A DNA stretch of 64,000 bases from Pigmentiphaga litoralis. Its GTDB lineage: Bacteria > Pseudomonadota > Gammaproteobacteria > Burkholderiales > Burkholderiaceae_B. Location of the stretch: assembly GCF_013408655.1 (NCBI RefSeq), contig NZ_JACCBP010000001.1, positions 558,001 to 622,000 on the forward strand, given 5' to 3'. A program made the position numbers and the translations under genes. Under the pieces are notes generated by a model, which saw nothing but the letters and a program-made list of their open reading frames with translations, had not been told where the DNA came from and made no database searches. This document shows positions 47,262-56,891 of the stretch, piece by piece (the first letter of the stretch is position 1; each line of letters begins with the position of its first letter).

Positions 47262-48533
47262 ATGCATTTCCCCTTCCGAACGCTGGCCGCCCATCTGGCC
47301 GCCGCCGGTTTCGTTGCCATCACCGGCAACGCCATCGCCGCCCCCCAAGCCGACATCCACACGCTGGCGCAGCAGCATCAACAGCCGTATCTGGACACGC
47401 TGCGGGACCTGGTCCACATCGAATCGGGCAGCAAGGATATCGAAGGCACCGAGAAAATCGCCAATTACGTGGCCGGCAAGCTGCGCGAGCAGGGCGGCAA
47501 GGTCGAGATCATCCAGCCCACGGACATCTACAAACTGGGCGATACACCGGACAAGATCGGCCCGATGGTCCACGCCGAGTTCAAGGGCAAGGGCAAGAGC
47601 CGCATCATGCTGATCGCCCACATGGACACGGTCTACCTGCGCGGCATGCTGAAAGACCAGCCGTTCCGTGTCGATGGCGACCGCGCCTATGGCCTGGGCA
47701 TTGCCGACGACAAGCAGGGCGTGGCCTTGATCCTGCATACCGTGGCCCTGTTGCGGCAGATGAAGTTCGACAACTACGGCACGTTGACGGTGCTGATGAA
47801 TAGCGACGAAGAGATCAGCTCGCCCGGTGCGCGCAGCACCATGACGCGTTTGGGTGCGGAGCAGGACGCGGTGTTTTCGTTCGAAGGCGGCGGTCCGGAC
47901 GGCGGCGTGCGGCTGGCCACGAGCGGCATCGGCGCAGCCTTGCTGAAAGTGGAAGGCAAGGCATCGCACGCGGGCGCCCGGCCCGAAGATGGCGTGAATG
48001 CGCTGTACGAGCTGTCGCACCAGTTGCTGCAGATGAAGGACCTGTCCAAGCCCGATACCGGCCTCAAGCTCAATTGGACCGTGGCGACCGCGGGCACCAA
48101 TCGCAATGTGATCCCTGCCGAAGCCACGGCGCAGGCCGATGCCCGCGCCCTGCGCGTGGCGGACTTCACGGAGCTGGAGCAAGCCATGCAGGCCAAGGTG
48201 GGCAACAAGTTGCTGGACGCAAGCAAGGTGCAGCTGAATTTTGAAGTGCGCCGGCCGCCTCTGGAAGCAAACGACACGTCGCGTCGCCTGGCCAAGCAGA
48301 TGCAGGACATCTACAGCCAGGACCTGGGCATGAAGATGACCGTAGCCGAGAAGGCGACCGGTGGCGGCACCGATGCCGCCTTCGCCGCTCTTAAAGCGCG
48401 TGGTGGCGTGATTGAAGGCATGGGTCTGACCGGCCACGGCGCGCATTCGAATGATGCGGAATACGTGCAGGTGGGTACGATCGTGCCGCGGCTGTATCTG
48501 GTGACGCGCATGATTCGGGATATGTCGAAGTAA
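47262..48533 (+). CDS. Secreted M20 metallopeptidase (carboxypeptidase G2-like)
   Basis: A 423-residue M20A peptidase. The signal peptide ends near NAIAAPQAD. The metal and catalytic motifs are AHMDTVYL, GLGIADDKQG, the catalytic Glu pair in NSDEEISSPG, and GHGAHSNDAEYV. The lid domain lies at about 220-330 (GKASHAGARPEDGVNA). Carboxypeptidase G2-type enzymes release C-terminal glutamate from folates and other N-acyl glutamates in the periplasm. The precise substrate is unknown. Confidence 0.92.
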   Translation: MHFPFRTLAAHLAAAGFVAITGNAIAAPQADIHTLAQQHQQPYLDTLRDLVHIESGSKDIEGTEKIANYVAGKLREQGGKVEIIQPTDIYKLGDTPDKIGPMVHAEFKGKGKSRIMLIAHMDTVYLRGMLKDQPFRVDGDRAYGLGIADDKQGVALILHTVALLRQMKFDNYGTLTVLMNSDEEISSPGARSTMTRLGAEQDAVFSFEGGGPDGGVRLATSGIGAALLKVEGKASHAGARPEDGVNALYELSHQLLQMKDLSKPDTGLKLNWTVATAGTNRNVIPAEATAQADARALRVADFTELEQAMQAKVGNKLLDASKVQLNFEVRRPPLEANDTSRRLAKQMQDIYSQDLGMKMTVAEKATGGGTDAAFAALKARGGVIEGMGLTGHGAHSNDAEYVQVGTIVPRLYLVTRMIRDMSK

Positions 48534-48683
48534 GGCGGGTCCCCCCGCTTTACCGTCTACACTAGGCGCCCCCGGGGCATCCCCGGGGTACGGCTGACAA
48601 CGCTGCTGCGACATTCAGACTCGATACGCCTGCGCCCGCTTTACGCGGCCAAGCCCACTTCGCCACCTCATTCAGGCATTCCC

Positions 48684-50888
48684 ATGGAAATCAAAGTCAA
48701 CTTCCTCGAAAAGCTACGTCTCGAAGCCAAGTTCGACGATTTCACCGTGGTGGCGGATCAGCCTATCCGGTACAAGGGCGACGGGTCGGCGCCGGGGCCG
48801 TTCGATTATTTCCTGGCGTCGTCCGCCTTGTGCGCGGCGTATTTCGTAAAGCTGTACTGCGTGACGCGGAATATCCCGACCGAGAATATCCGGCTGTCGC
48901 AGAACAATATCGTGGACCCGGAAAATCGCTACAAGCAGATTTTCAAGATCCAGGTGGAACTGCCGTCGGATATTCCGGAAGTCGATCGCCGGGGCATTTT
49001 GCGGTCGATCGAACGGTGCACGGTCAAGAAGGTGGTGCAGGAAGGGCCGGACTTTGTCATTGAAGAAGTCGAGAATCTGGACGCGGACGCGCAGTCGCTG
49101 CTGACCGTCAAGCCGGATGCCGACGCCGCCACCTTCATTGCGGGCAAGGACCTGCCGCTTGAGCAGACCATCGCCAATATGACGGGCATTCTGGCGGACC
49201 TGGGCATCAAGATCGAAATCGCCTCGTGGCGCAATCTGGTCCCGAATGTGTGGTCGCTGCACATTCGCGATGCGCATTCGCCCATGTGTTTTACCAACGG
49301 CAAGGGGGCGACCAAGGAAAGCGCGCTGGCGTCGGCGTTGGGCGAATATATCGAGCGGCTAAACAACAATCACTTTTACGCGGGCGTGTTCTGGGGCGAG
49401 GACATTGCCGATGCGCCATTCGTGCATTACCCGAATGAACGCTGGTTCAAGCCCGGCCGCAAGGACGCGCTGCCGGCGGGCTTGCTGGATCCGTATTGCA
49501 TCGAGATCTACAACCCCGACGGCGAGTTGAAGGCATCGCACCTGGTCGATACCAATTCGGGCAATACGAAGCGCGGCATTTGCGCCTTGCCTTTCGTTCG
49601 CCAGTCGGACCAGGAGGTCGTGTATTTCCCGTCCAACCTGGTTGAGAACCTGTATGTCAGCAATGGCATGAGCGCGGGCAATACGCTGGTCGAAGCGCAG
49701 GTGCAGTGCTTGTCCGAAATCTTCGAGCGCGCGGTCAAGCGGGAAATTCTGGAAGGGGAGCTGGCCTTGCCTGACGTTCCCGCGGACGTACTGGCCAAGT
49801 ACCCGGGCATCCTGGCTGGCATCCAGAGCCTGGAAGCGCAGGGCTTTCCAGTGCTGGTCAAGGATGCGTCGATGGGCGGGATCTATCCCGTGATGTGCGT
49901 GACGTTGATGAACCCGAAGACGGGGGGCGTCTTTGCGTCGTTTGGTGCACACCCCAGCCTTGAAGTAGCGCTGGAACGGAGCCTGACGGAGCTGCTGCAG
50001 GGCCGCAGTTTTGAAGGCCTGAATGACCTGCCGGCGCCTACCTTCAACAGCGAAGAGGTGACCGAATCCCATAACTTCGTTGAACATTTCATCGATTCGA
50101 GCGGCCTGGTGTCGTGGCGCTTTTTCAGCAGCAAGGCCGACTTTGAATTCGTTGAATGGGATTTCTCGGGCCAGGGCGACCATTCCAACGCGCAGGAAGC
50201 GGCGGCGCTGTTCGGCATTCTGGCGGACATGGGCAAGGAAGCCTATGTGGCCGTGCATGACCAGCTGGGCGCAATGGCCTGCCGCATCCTGGTGCCGGGC
50301 TATTCCGAGATCTATCCGGTGGACGATCTGGTGTGGGACAACACGAACAAGGCGCTGCTGTTCCGCGAAGACATCCTGAATCTGCATCGCCTGGATGACG
50401 CGGCGTTGACGGACCTGCTGGAGCGGCTGGAAACCAACGAGCTGGATGACTATTCGGACATCGCCACCTTGATCGGGATCGAGTTCGACGAGAACACGGA
50501 ATGGGGTCAGCTGACAGTGCTGGAACTGAAGCTGCTGATCAACCTGGCCTTGCAGCAATTCGATGCTGCGCAGGAAGGCGTGGGCGCCTTCCTCCAGTAC
50601 AACGACAACACGGTCGATCGCCGGCTGTTCTATCAGGCGCTGAATGCGGTGCTGGAAATCGTGCTCGACGACGACCTTGCGCTGGATGACTACGTCGTCA
50701 ACTTCCGCCGGATGTTTGGCAATGACCGGATGGACGCGGTGCTGGGGTCGGTGGACGGGTCCGTGCGCTTCCACGGCCTGACGCCCACCAGCATGAAACT
50801 GGAAGGCCTGGACCGGCATCACCGGTTGATCGACAGCTTCCGAAAGTTGCACACCGCGCGGGCGCGGGCTGCGGCCGTCACGCGATAG
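48684..50888 (+). CDS. OsmC-YcaO fusion protein
   Basis: A 734-residue fusion. Residues 1-135 form an OsmC-like domain (APGPFDYFLASSALCAAYFVKLYC, with the peroxidatic-type Cys). From about 150 a YcaO domain follows: FTNGKGATKESALASALGEYIERL (ATP-binding helix), LVEAQVQCLSEIFERAVKREIL, and DASMGGIYPVMCVTLM, as in the YcaO of E. coli, with the large C-terminal helical region to about 570 and beyond. YcaO enzymes activate backbone amides with ATP; E. coli YcaO supports RimO-dependent methylthiolation of ribosomal protein S12. No peptide precursor or RimO gene is nearby. Confidence 0.9.
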   Translation: MEIKVNFLEKLRLEAKFDDFTVVADQPIRYKGDGSAPGPFDYFLASSALCAAYFVKLYCVTRNIPTENIRLSQNNIVDPENRYKQIFKIQVELPSDIPEVDRRGILRSIERCTVKKVVQEGPDFVIEEVENLDADAQSLLTVKPDADAATFIAGKDLPLEQTIANMTGILADLGIKIEIASWRNLVPNVWSLHIRDAHSPMCFTNGKGATKESALASALGEYIERLNNNHFYAGVFWGEDIADAPFVHYPNERWFKPGRKDALPAGLLDPYCIEIYNPDGELKASHLVDTNSGNTKRGICALPFVRQSDQEVVYFPSNLVENLYVSNGMSAGNTLVEAQVQCLSEIFERAVKREILEGELALPDVPADVLAKYPGILAGIQSLEAQGFPVLVKDASMGGIYPVMCVTLMNPKTGGVFASFGAHPSLEVALERSLTELLQGRSFEGLNDLPAPTFNSEEVTESHNFVEHFIDSSGLVSWRFFSSKADFEFVEWDFSGQGDHSNAQEAAALFGILADMGKEAYVAVHDQLGAMACRILVPGYSEIYPVDDLVWDNTNKALLFREDILNLHRLDDAALTDLLERLETNELDDYSDIATLIGIEFDENTEWGQLTVLELKLLINLALQQFDAAQEGVGAFLQYNDNTVDRRLFYQALNAVLEIVLDDDLALDDYVVNFRRMFGNDRMDAVLGSVDGSVRFHGLTPTSMKLEGLDRHHRLIDSFRKLHTARARAAAVTR

Positions 50889-50893
50889 GCAGG

Positions 50894-50912
50894 GGATCCC
50901 GCAGCGGGATCC
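50894..50912 (+). terminator. Hairpin after the OsmC-YcaO gene
   Basis: GGATCCCGC (50894-50902) pairs perfectly with GCGGGATCC (50904-50912) starting six bases after the stop codon. The T-run is weak (TTCACTGCGTTTT), so termination is likely but not certain. Confidence 0.5.
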
Positions 50913-50973
50913 TTCACTGCGTTTTCACCGCGTCTTCACCGCGTCCATGGCCGCGCGCTTCGCGCGGTCGATC

Positions 50974-51582
50974 CTACTTGCTGCGTTTGACCATGCTCAG
51001 GATCACCTGCAGCAGCTCCTCGCACGCGTCGCTGTCGGCGATCTCGCCATCCGCCGCGGCTTCCGACAGCGCATCGGCCGCGCCCATCATGGCCCACAGG
51101 CTGGCGCCCGATACGCCCGCCGGTCCGGTGAACGGCGCAAGGATCCCGGCGCACATGTCCATGAAGGCATGCTGATATTCCCGTTTGACGGCCGTCAATT
51201 CCGGCGAGCCGTTCAACGACGCAATCACGCCTGACATCTCCCGCCCTTGCGACACCACGCAGCTCACATAGCTGGATGCAATCACGCGCGCCTTCTCCTG
51301 CAAGGTGGGCCTGGCCTTGTCGATGGCGTCGGCGAACAGGGCGGTCTGGCGCGCATCGTAGTCCTGGTACAGCGCGACCAGCAGGCCGTTGCGGGTGCCG
51401 AAATGGTCGTAGACAATGGGCTTGCTCACGCCCGCAGCGTCCGCCAGCCGGCCCAGCGTCAGCGCGTCGGTGCCTTCGTCGCCGATCAACGCCCACGCCG
51501 TGTCAAGCAACTGGCGGGTACGCGCGGCGCGGGGCATGCGCCGCTTGGGCGATTCGGCGGGGGAAGCAGGGGAGGCGGTCAT
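50974..51582 (-). CDS. TetR family transcriptional regulator
   Basis: A 202-residue TetR protein: N-terminal helix-turn-helix LTLGRLADAAGVSKPIVYDHFGTRNGLLVALYQDY, then a helical ligand domain with ILAPFTGPAGVSGASLWAMMGAADAL. It converges on the OsmC-YcaO gene and is divergent from a LysR gene. There is no efflux pump nearby, so its target is unclear. Confidence 0.9.
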   Translation of the reverse strand: MTASPASPAESPKRRMPRAARTRQLLDTAWALIGDEGTDALTLGRLADAAGVSKPIVYDHFGTRNGLLVALYQDYDARQTALFADAIDKARPTLQEKARVIASSYVSCVVSQGREMSGVIASLNGSPELTAVKREYQHAFMDMCAGILAPFTGPAGVSGASLWAMMGAADALSEAAADGEIADSDACEELLQVILSMVKRSK

Positions 51583-51718
51583 GCCGGAAGTTTACCGGCT
51601 TGGCAGCGACAGAGCGGTGGCAACGCGCCGGCCAATCGCTTCCTGGCAATGCCGGCGGCGTCCACACGATGGGAAACCGGACTACCATGACGCGCTTGTC
51701 TTCCCACCAAGGTCATTC

Positions 51719-52645
51719 GTGGAACTTCGCCAACTCCGGTACTTCGTCAAGGTTTGTGAACTGCGCAGCATGGGCCGCGCGGCGATCGAGCTGGGCGTGG
51801 TGACGTCTGCGCTCAGTCAGCAGATCAGCCGGCTCGAAGGCGAGCTGTCGACGCGCCTGTTGCAGCGCGCCAGCACCGGCGTCACGCCGACCGATGCCGG
51901 GGTGGCATTTCTTCAGCAGGCGCAGCTGACCTTGCGGCATGCCGACGAGGCCGTGCGCGCGGCGCAGCAGGCCCGGCTGTCGGGCCACGTCAGTGTGGGC
52001 CTGGCTCCCACCACGGCGTCGGTGCTCGGCATGCCCTTGATGCAGGCGATGCGGGAACGCTATCCGGACATCCGGCTGCACCTGGTCGAGTCGCTGTCGG
52101 GCAACCTGGGCAGCATGCTGCAGGCGCGCCAGCTGGACTTGGCCGTGCTGTTCGAGACGGCGACACCGCGCCGTTGGAGCATTGAACCGCTGCTGGACGA
52201 AAAGCTGTTCCTGATCGCCGCCAAGTCTTTGCCCCAGCGGCCGGAAGGGGCGCGGGTGCGCCTGTCGCAGCTTGCCGGCGTGCCGTTGATCATGCCCAGC
52301 CAGGGGCACGGGCTGCGCGCGTCGCTGACCACGGCGTTTGCCCGCGCGCGGATCGAGCCCAGGGTAGTGGCCGAGATCGATGGCCTGGCGCTGCTGATGG
52401 ATGCGGTGCGCGCAGGCCTGGGCGCCACGATCCAGCCGGGCGCCGCGGTGGCGCGGCAGCCGGCGGATCACGTGGTGAGCTGTCAGATCAGCGACGCGCA
52501 TGTCAGCCGTCGCAATGTGTTGGTCAGCCTGTCGGACGACGAACTGTCGCCGGCCGCCCTGGCCACACGCGTGGTGATTGCCGACATCGCCCGCACGCTG
52601 GTTCGCGACGGCTTGTGGGCCGGCGCCCGTCTTCTCAAAAACTGA
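51719..52645 (+). CDS. LysR family transcriptional regulator
   Basis: A 308-residue LysR protein beginning at GTG 51719 (ELRQLRYFVKVCELRSMGRAA, then TSALSQQISRLEGELSTRLLQR), with AAGG before the start. A frame open far upstream (51416) antisense to the TetR gene is not part of it. It resembles the CbbR/NAC-like group that sits before Bug genes; it precedes a Bug receptor by 86 bases and is its likely regulator. Confidence 0.88.
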   Translation: MELRQLRYFVKVCELRSMGRAAIELGVVTSALSQQISRLEGELSTRLLQRASTGVTPTDAGVAFLQQAQLTLRHADEAVRAAQQARLSGHVSVGLAPTTASVLGMPLMQAMRERYPDIRLHLVESLSGNLGSMLQARQLDLAVLFETATPRRWSIEPLLDEKLFLIAAKSLPQRPEGARVRLSQLAGVPLIMPSQGHGLRASLTTAFARARIEPRVVAEIDGLALLMDAVRAGLGATIQPGAAVARQPADHVVSCQISDAHVSRRNVLVSLSDDELSPAALATRVVIADIARTLVRDGLWAGARLLKN

Positions 52646-52731
52646 ACACCTGTTGCCCGATACGGGCTGTCGTCCCGCTGCCGGGCTGCCTACAGTCTCC
52701 TGCTTTCAAAAGAACACATCAGGAGACGACC

Positions 52732-53709
52732 GTGCCCACATTCCCTTCCTTGCCCGTGGTGGCCCTGGCCGCAGCAGCATGCTGTACGGCCGCATCTGCC
52801 TATGCGCAGGACTTTCCGCCCGCCAAGCCGGTAACGATGGTGGTGGGATTCGCGCCCGGCGGCGCAGCGGATGCCGCCGCCCGGCTGATCGCCCGCAAGC
52901 TGGGCGACAACATCGGCCAGACCGTGATCGTGGAAAACAAGGCGGGCGCCGGCGGCAACATCGCGCATCAGCTGGTGGCAAGTGGCCCGGCCGATGGTTC
53001 GGTATTGCTGTTTGGATCGATCGGCCCGTTGACGATCGCGCCGCATGTCATGAAGGTGACGTACGACCCGTTCAAGGACCTGACGGCCGTGTCGGGCGGC
53101 GTCAATTTCCCCAACGTGCTGGTCGTGCACAAGGAACTGGGCGTCAAGAACCTGGCGGAATTCGTTGCGCTGGCCAAGAAGAAGCCGAGCAGTGTGGAGT
53201 TTGCATCGACCGGGGCGGGGTCAGCCTCGCATCTGGCCGGCGAACTGTTCAACCAGCGCGCCGGGATCGAGATGGTGCACGTGCCCTACAAGGGCGGCGC
53301 GCCAGCCCTGCAGGACTTGCTGGGCGGACGCATTGCGTCGTACTTTTCGGCGCCACCCACCGCCATGCCGCATATCGAAACCGGCAGGCTGATTCCTCTG
53401 GCCACGACCGGCCTGGTGCGCCCAGCGTATCTGCCTGACATTCCAACGGTGGCTGAATCCGGCTATCCGGGGTTTGAAGCCTTGAACTGGTATGCCTTCG
53501 TTGCGCCATCGAAAACACCGGCGGCCATGCTGGATCGCTGGAACCAGGAAATCGTCAAGGTGCTGAATGACCCGGGTGTGAAGCAATCGCTGAACCAGCA
53601 TGGCCTGACGCCACAGCCCACCACGCGTGCCGAGCTGACGGCCTTCATGAAAAAAGAAGATGCGAAGTGGGGCGCCATCGTCAAGGAACGGAAGATCACC
53701 GCTGACTGA
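52732..53709 (+). CDS. Bug family (TctC-like) periplasmic substrate-binding protein
   Basis: A 325-residue Bug protein starting at GTG 52732 after CAGGAGA. Signal peptide ends at ASAYAQDFPPAK; then MVVGFAPGGAADAAARLIA, ENKAGAGGN, GPADGSVLLF in place of the usual PDGYT motif, and MVHVPYKGGAPALQDLLGG. It follows a LysR gene and precedes a broken kinase gene on the other strand. No TctAB genes are near. Confidence 0.92.
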   Translation: MPTFPSLPVVALAAAACCTAASAYAQDFPPAKPVTMVVGFAPGGAADAAARLIARKLGDNIGQTVIVENKAGAGGNIAHQLVASGPADGSVLLFGSIGPLTIAPHVMKVTYDPFKDLTAVSGGVNFPNVLVVHKELGVKNLAEFVALAKKKPSSVEFASTGAGSASHLAGELFNQRAGIEMVHVPYKGGAPALQDLLGGRIASYFSAPPTAMPHIETGRLIPLATTGLVRPAYLPDIPTVAESGYPGFEALNWYAFVAPSKTPAAMLDRWNQEIVKVLNDPGVKQSLNQHGLTPQPTTRAELTAFMKKEDAKWGAIVKERKITAD

Positions 53710-53723
53710 ACGAACGTCAGTCT

Positions 53724-54400
53724 TCAACGCATCAACAATTCCTGCACCCGTGCAATCAGCGCGTCGACCGAGAAGGGCTTGGTCAGCACCTGCATGCCGG
53801 GCTGCAGTTGCCCGTTGCCGATCGCGGCATTGGCGGCATAGCCAGTGATGAAGAGCGTTTTCAACCCGGCCCGCAACTCCCGGCCCGCGTCGGCCATCTG
53901 CCTGCCGTTCATGCCGCCGGGCAGGCCGACGTCGGTCACCAGCAGATCGATGACCGCGTCCGAGGGCGCCGTCGCCATGGGCTGCGCGGTGTCGGCATCG
54001 CCCACATGGCGAGGAAGATAGATGCACACGCTCGTGCCCAGGCGGAGGTTTCGATGGTGATGCGTCCGCCATCGGGCATGGCATCCCTGGCGCGATCCCG
54101 TTCATCGGCAAGCGTGCGGCGTTCTTCGACATCGATCAGCACGCCTGGAAAGCTCTGGGGCGTGCCATCGGGCGACTGGTCGACGCGGCCATTGGCTTCG
54201 ATCCAGTAATACTTGCCGTCGGTGCGCCTGACGCGATATTGATGCGCAGAGGCGCCCCCGCGTTTGAGGGCATCGTTGACAGCGGCAATCATGCCGTCGC
54301 GGTCGTCGCGCCGGTCCTCGGGGGTGGGTGCAGCGGAAATGGCGGCCTCACTGACATCGTGGTCTCGTCGGATTCTATCGCCGCCGCAGCGCCCGGACCG
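53724..54400 (-). pseudogene. Remnant of a PAS-histidine kinase-receiver hybrid sensor
   Basis: Read on the minus strand, pieces of a hybrid kinase follow in order. A PAS/PAC end comes first (DALKRGGASAHQYRVRRTDG, YYWIEANGRVD, FPGVLIDVEERRTLADERDR), then directly ARDAMPDGGRITIETS, the N-box of the ATPase domain with no HisKA domain in between. Coding then continues in another frame as LGTSVCIYLPRHVGDADTAQP, the end of an ATPase domain, and a nearly full receiver: LLVTDVGLPGGMNGRQMAD (phosphoacceptor Asp) to VLTKPFSVDALIARVQELL, ending at 53724. Two internal deletions and a frameshift remove phosphotransfer and ATP-binding boxes, so the gene cannot work as a kinase. The 5' boundary is uncertain. 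Confidence 0.72.
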
Positions 54401-54478
54401 ATACAAGACGTGGCGGTCGAGCAAGCGCCATTTGACCGGTAGAATGCGCCGCTGCGCCCTCTTGCATGTGCATGCTCC

Positions 54479-55633
54479 ATGGATCTCCTCACCCTCTGGT
54501 ACCTGACGATAGGCACGCTGCTGGTGGCGGCTGCCATGACGCTGTGGGAGCGTCACACCCATGCCGCGCGCGGGCGGGAACTGCGCGTCTGGTCCATCGC
54601 CTATCTGGCGCTGGCCGCCGGATGCGCGTTGGCCGTCAATCGCCAGCATTTCCCCGGTGTGGCGGGCTATGCGCTGACCAATGTCGTGATCATGCTTGGT
54701 TACCTGCTGGTGCTGCAGGGGGCGCTCATCCTTGACGGCAGGAAGCTGCGCTACGGGGTCATGATGGGTCTGCTGCTGGCGCTGGGCGCTGCCTGGTTTG
54801 CTGCAGGGATGAGCTTGCGGACAAGCTTCTGGAACCACATCAGCGCGGCGCCGATTTCCATGACCTGCGGGGCGGCCGCCTGGGTGCTGTACCGCGCGCG
54901 CGCCACGCGGCACTTCCGGTCGCGCCCCATCGCGGTCAGCGTGCTGGCCTGCCACAGCGTGTTCTACGCGGGCCGTGCCCTGGTGCTGCCCGTCCTGGCA
55001 GCCGTTTATGGCGCGGACATCGTGGCCGTGGCAGCCAAGGTCACCATGTACGAAGCGGTGCTCTTCAGTGTGGCCATGCCCACGTCCTTGCTGGCGATCG
55101 TGCGTGAAGAAGACCGCGAACGCCTGCTGATGGCGTCTCAGACGGATTACCTGACCGGCCTGGCCAACCGCCAAGGCTTCTTTGAAAGGGGACCCCGGCT
55201 GTTGAGCCAGGCGCCCCACGGCACGCCGCATGCCTTGCTGGCGTTCGACCTGGACCACTTCAAGCGCATCAATGATGAGCATGGGCACGATGCGGGCGAC
55301 ACGGTGCTGAAGCTGTTCGCCGCTGTTGCGCGCGAGTGCGCGGGGACGGGCGCGCTCAGCACCCGGCTGGGCGGTGAAGAGTTCGCGGTGTTGTTGCCGA
55401 GCGCAACGATCGCCCACGCGCAGGGGGTGGCCCGGCAGATCGCGGCGGAGTTTGCCGGCCGCACGGCGGCAGTGGACGGCCTGAAGACGCCGGTCACCGT
55501 CAGCGTCGGGATCGCGGCGCAGATGTCGCCTGCGATGGATCTGCCGCGCTTGCTGGCCAGGGCGGACCGCGCCCTGTACCAGGCCAAGCGGGAAGGGCGG
55601 AACCGGATCGAAATGGCGGCCGAGACCGCCTGA
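54479..55633 (+). CDS. Membrane-bound diguanylate cyclase (GGDEF protein)
   Basis: A 384-residue protein. About six hydrophobic segments fill residues 1-205 (LLTLWYLTIGTLLVAAAMTL, then GYALTNVVIMLGYLLVLQGALI and others). The GGDEF domain follows from about residue 220: DYLTGLANRQGFFERG, FDLDHFKRINDEHGHDAGD and the active-site RLGGEEFAVLLP near 298-302. GGEEF is a catalytically competent variant, so it should make cyclic di-GMP. Its N-terminal membrane sensor resembles no named domain to me. It is divergent from the broken kinase gene, perhaps once its partner. Confidence 0.9.
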   Translation: MDLLTLWYLTIGTLLVAAAMTLWERHTHAARGRELRVWSIAYLALAAGCALAVNRQHFPGVAGYALTNVVIMLGYLLVLQGALILDGRKLRYGVMMGLLLALGAAWFAAGMSLRTSFWNHISAAPISMTCGAAAWVLYRARATRHFRSRPIAVSVLACHSVFYAGRALVLPVLAAVYGADIVAVAAKVTMYEAVLFSVAMPTSLLAIVREEDRERLLMASQTDYLTGLANRQGFFERGPRLLSQAPHGTPHALLAFDLDHFKRINDEHGHDAGDTVLKLFAAVARECAGTGALSTRLGGEEFAVLLPSATIAHAQGVARQIAAEFAGRTAAVDGLKTPVTVSVGIAAQMSPAMDLPRLLARADRALYQAKREGRNRIEMAAETA

Positions 55634-55669
55634 CGCCGCGGGTCAGCGCGACACCACGCCTTGCTACCC

Positions 55670-56845
55670 TTATCGCGCCGCGTCTCCCGCAGTCAGCGCC
55701 AGCGTTTCTTCGCGCTTCTGCAGCCACCACGCATAGCTGCGCGGAAGCAGCGTATGCGGATCGGGCACGCCCAGCTTGGCCGCGGCGTGCACGGGCCAGT
55801 TCGGATCCCACATGAATTCGCGGGCCAGGGCCACGAAGTCGCAGTCGCCGGCTTTCAGATAGCCCTCGGCCTGCTCGGCTTCACGAATCAGGCCAACGGC
55901 CATGGTCGGGATACCCGTCTCTTCGCGGATGCGTTTCGCAAAGGGCACGTGATAGCCCGGCACGCGCGGAACGACGTGCAGCGTCAGGGGGCCATCGATG
56001 CCGCCCGACGAGCAGTCGAATACATCCACGCCCCGTTCCTTCAACGCCGCTGCCAGGACGATGGTGTCTTCCAGGCTCCACGCGCCGCCCCGGCCATCCA
56101 CGCAAGACCCGCGAAAGAACAGCGGCCGGTCCGCGGGCCAGGCCGCGCGCACGGCTTCGATCAGCTCCAGGCCGAAGCGCATGCGGCCTTCCATGTCGCC
56201 GCCGTAAGCGTCCGTACGCTTGTTGGTGATGGGGGACAGGAACTGCTGGATGATGTAGCCGTGGGCGCCATGGATTTCGACGATGTCGAAGCCCGCGTCG
56301 AGCGACCGTTTGGCCGCATCCACATGGGCCTGGATCACATACTTGATGTCGTCGCGATCCATTTCCTTGGGCGCCATTGCGCCTTCCTTGAATGGAATCG
56401 GGCTGGGGGCCAGGCCCGACCAGGGCGGACGGCCATTGGCGGCATCGGCGGGGCCCAATGGCGCGAAGCCGTCCCAGGGCGCGCGGGTCGCGACCTTGCG
56501 GCCGGCATGTCCAAGCTGGATGGCCGAGGCGGCGCCCTGCGTGCGAATGAAGTCGGTGACGCGCTTCCACGCCTTGGCCTGCGCATCGGTATAGATGCCG
56601 GGGCAGTCATAGGTCTTGCGTGAACGCTCGGAGACGGAGGTCTCTTCGCAAAACACGATGCCCGCGCCGCCCGAGGCGAACTTGCCGAGATGGACAAGAT
56701 GCCAGTCGGTCGGGGCGCCGTCGACGGCGCTGTACTGCGACATGGGCGAGACGACGATGCGGTTCTTGACGGTCAGGCCGCGAAGCGTCTTGGGCTGGAA
56801 CATCACCGGCAGCGCGGCAACGTCTTTCTGAGGGGTATCGGTCAT
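55670..56845 (-). CDS. Old yellow enzyme family NADH:flavin oxidoreductase (YqjM-like)
   Basis: A 391-residue TIM-barrel flavoenzyme: LFQPKTLRGLTVKNRIVVSPM-like N-terminus, SAIQLGHAGRK, DIVEIHGAHGYIIQQFLSPITNKRTDAYGG and the FMN-phosphate end DFVALAREFMWDPNWP. The HGAHGYLL-type segment with the conserved His pair and the YGG motif mark the YqjM or xenobiotic reductase group that reduces activated C=C bonds using NAD(P)H. It is read in the same direction as the GntR and amidohydrolase genes. Confidence 0.93.
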   Translation of the reverse strand: MTDTPQKDVAALPVMFQPKTLRGLTVKNRIVVSPMSQYSAVDGAPTDWHLVHLGKFASGGAGIVFCEETSVSERSRKTYDCPGIYTDAQAKAWKRVTDFIRTQGAASAIQLGHAGRKVATRAPWDGFAPLGPADAANGRPPWSGLAPSPIPFKEGAMAPKEMDRDDIKYVIQAHVDAAKRSLDAGFDIVEIHGAHGYIIQQFLSPITNKRTDAYGGDMEGRMRFGLELIEAVRAAWPADRPLFFRGSCVDGRGGAWSLEDTIVLAAALKERGVDVFDCSSGGIDGPLTLHVVPRVPGYHVPFAKRIREETGIPTMAVGLIREAEQAEGYLKAGDCDFVALAREFMWDPNWPVHAAAKLGVPDPHTLLPRSYAWWLQKREETLALTAGDAAR

Positions 56846-56891
56846 AAAGGATTCGCGTGGGGTTGGCTTGGGCCGAACGAGAGGAGGGCGT

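Noticed and set aside
47256..48614. 452-codon minus-strand frame opposite the M20 peptidase
   Set aside because: Shadow of the peptidase gene, which has a signal peptide and full metal motifs.
49359..50852. 497-codon minus-strand frame opposite the OsmC-YcaO gene
   Set aside because: Shadow frame rich in His/Gln/Arg with no recognised domain.
51416..51718. N-terminal extension of the LysR gene before 51719
   Set aside because: It is antisense to the TetR gene and has no family support; the LysR N-terminus begins at the GTG at 51719.
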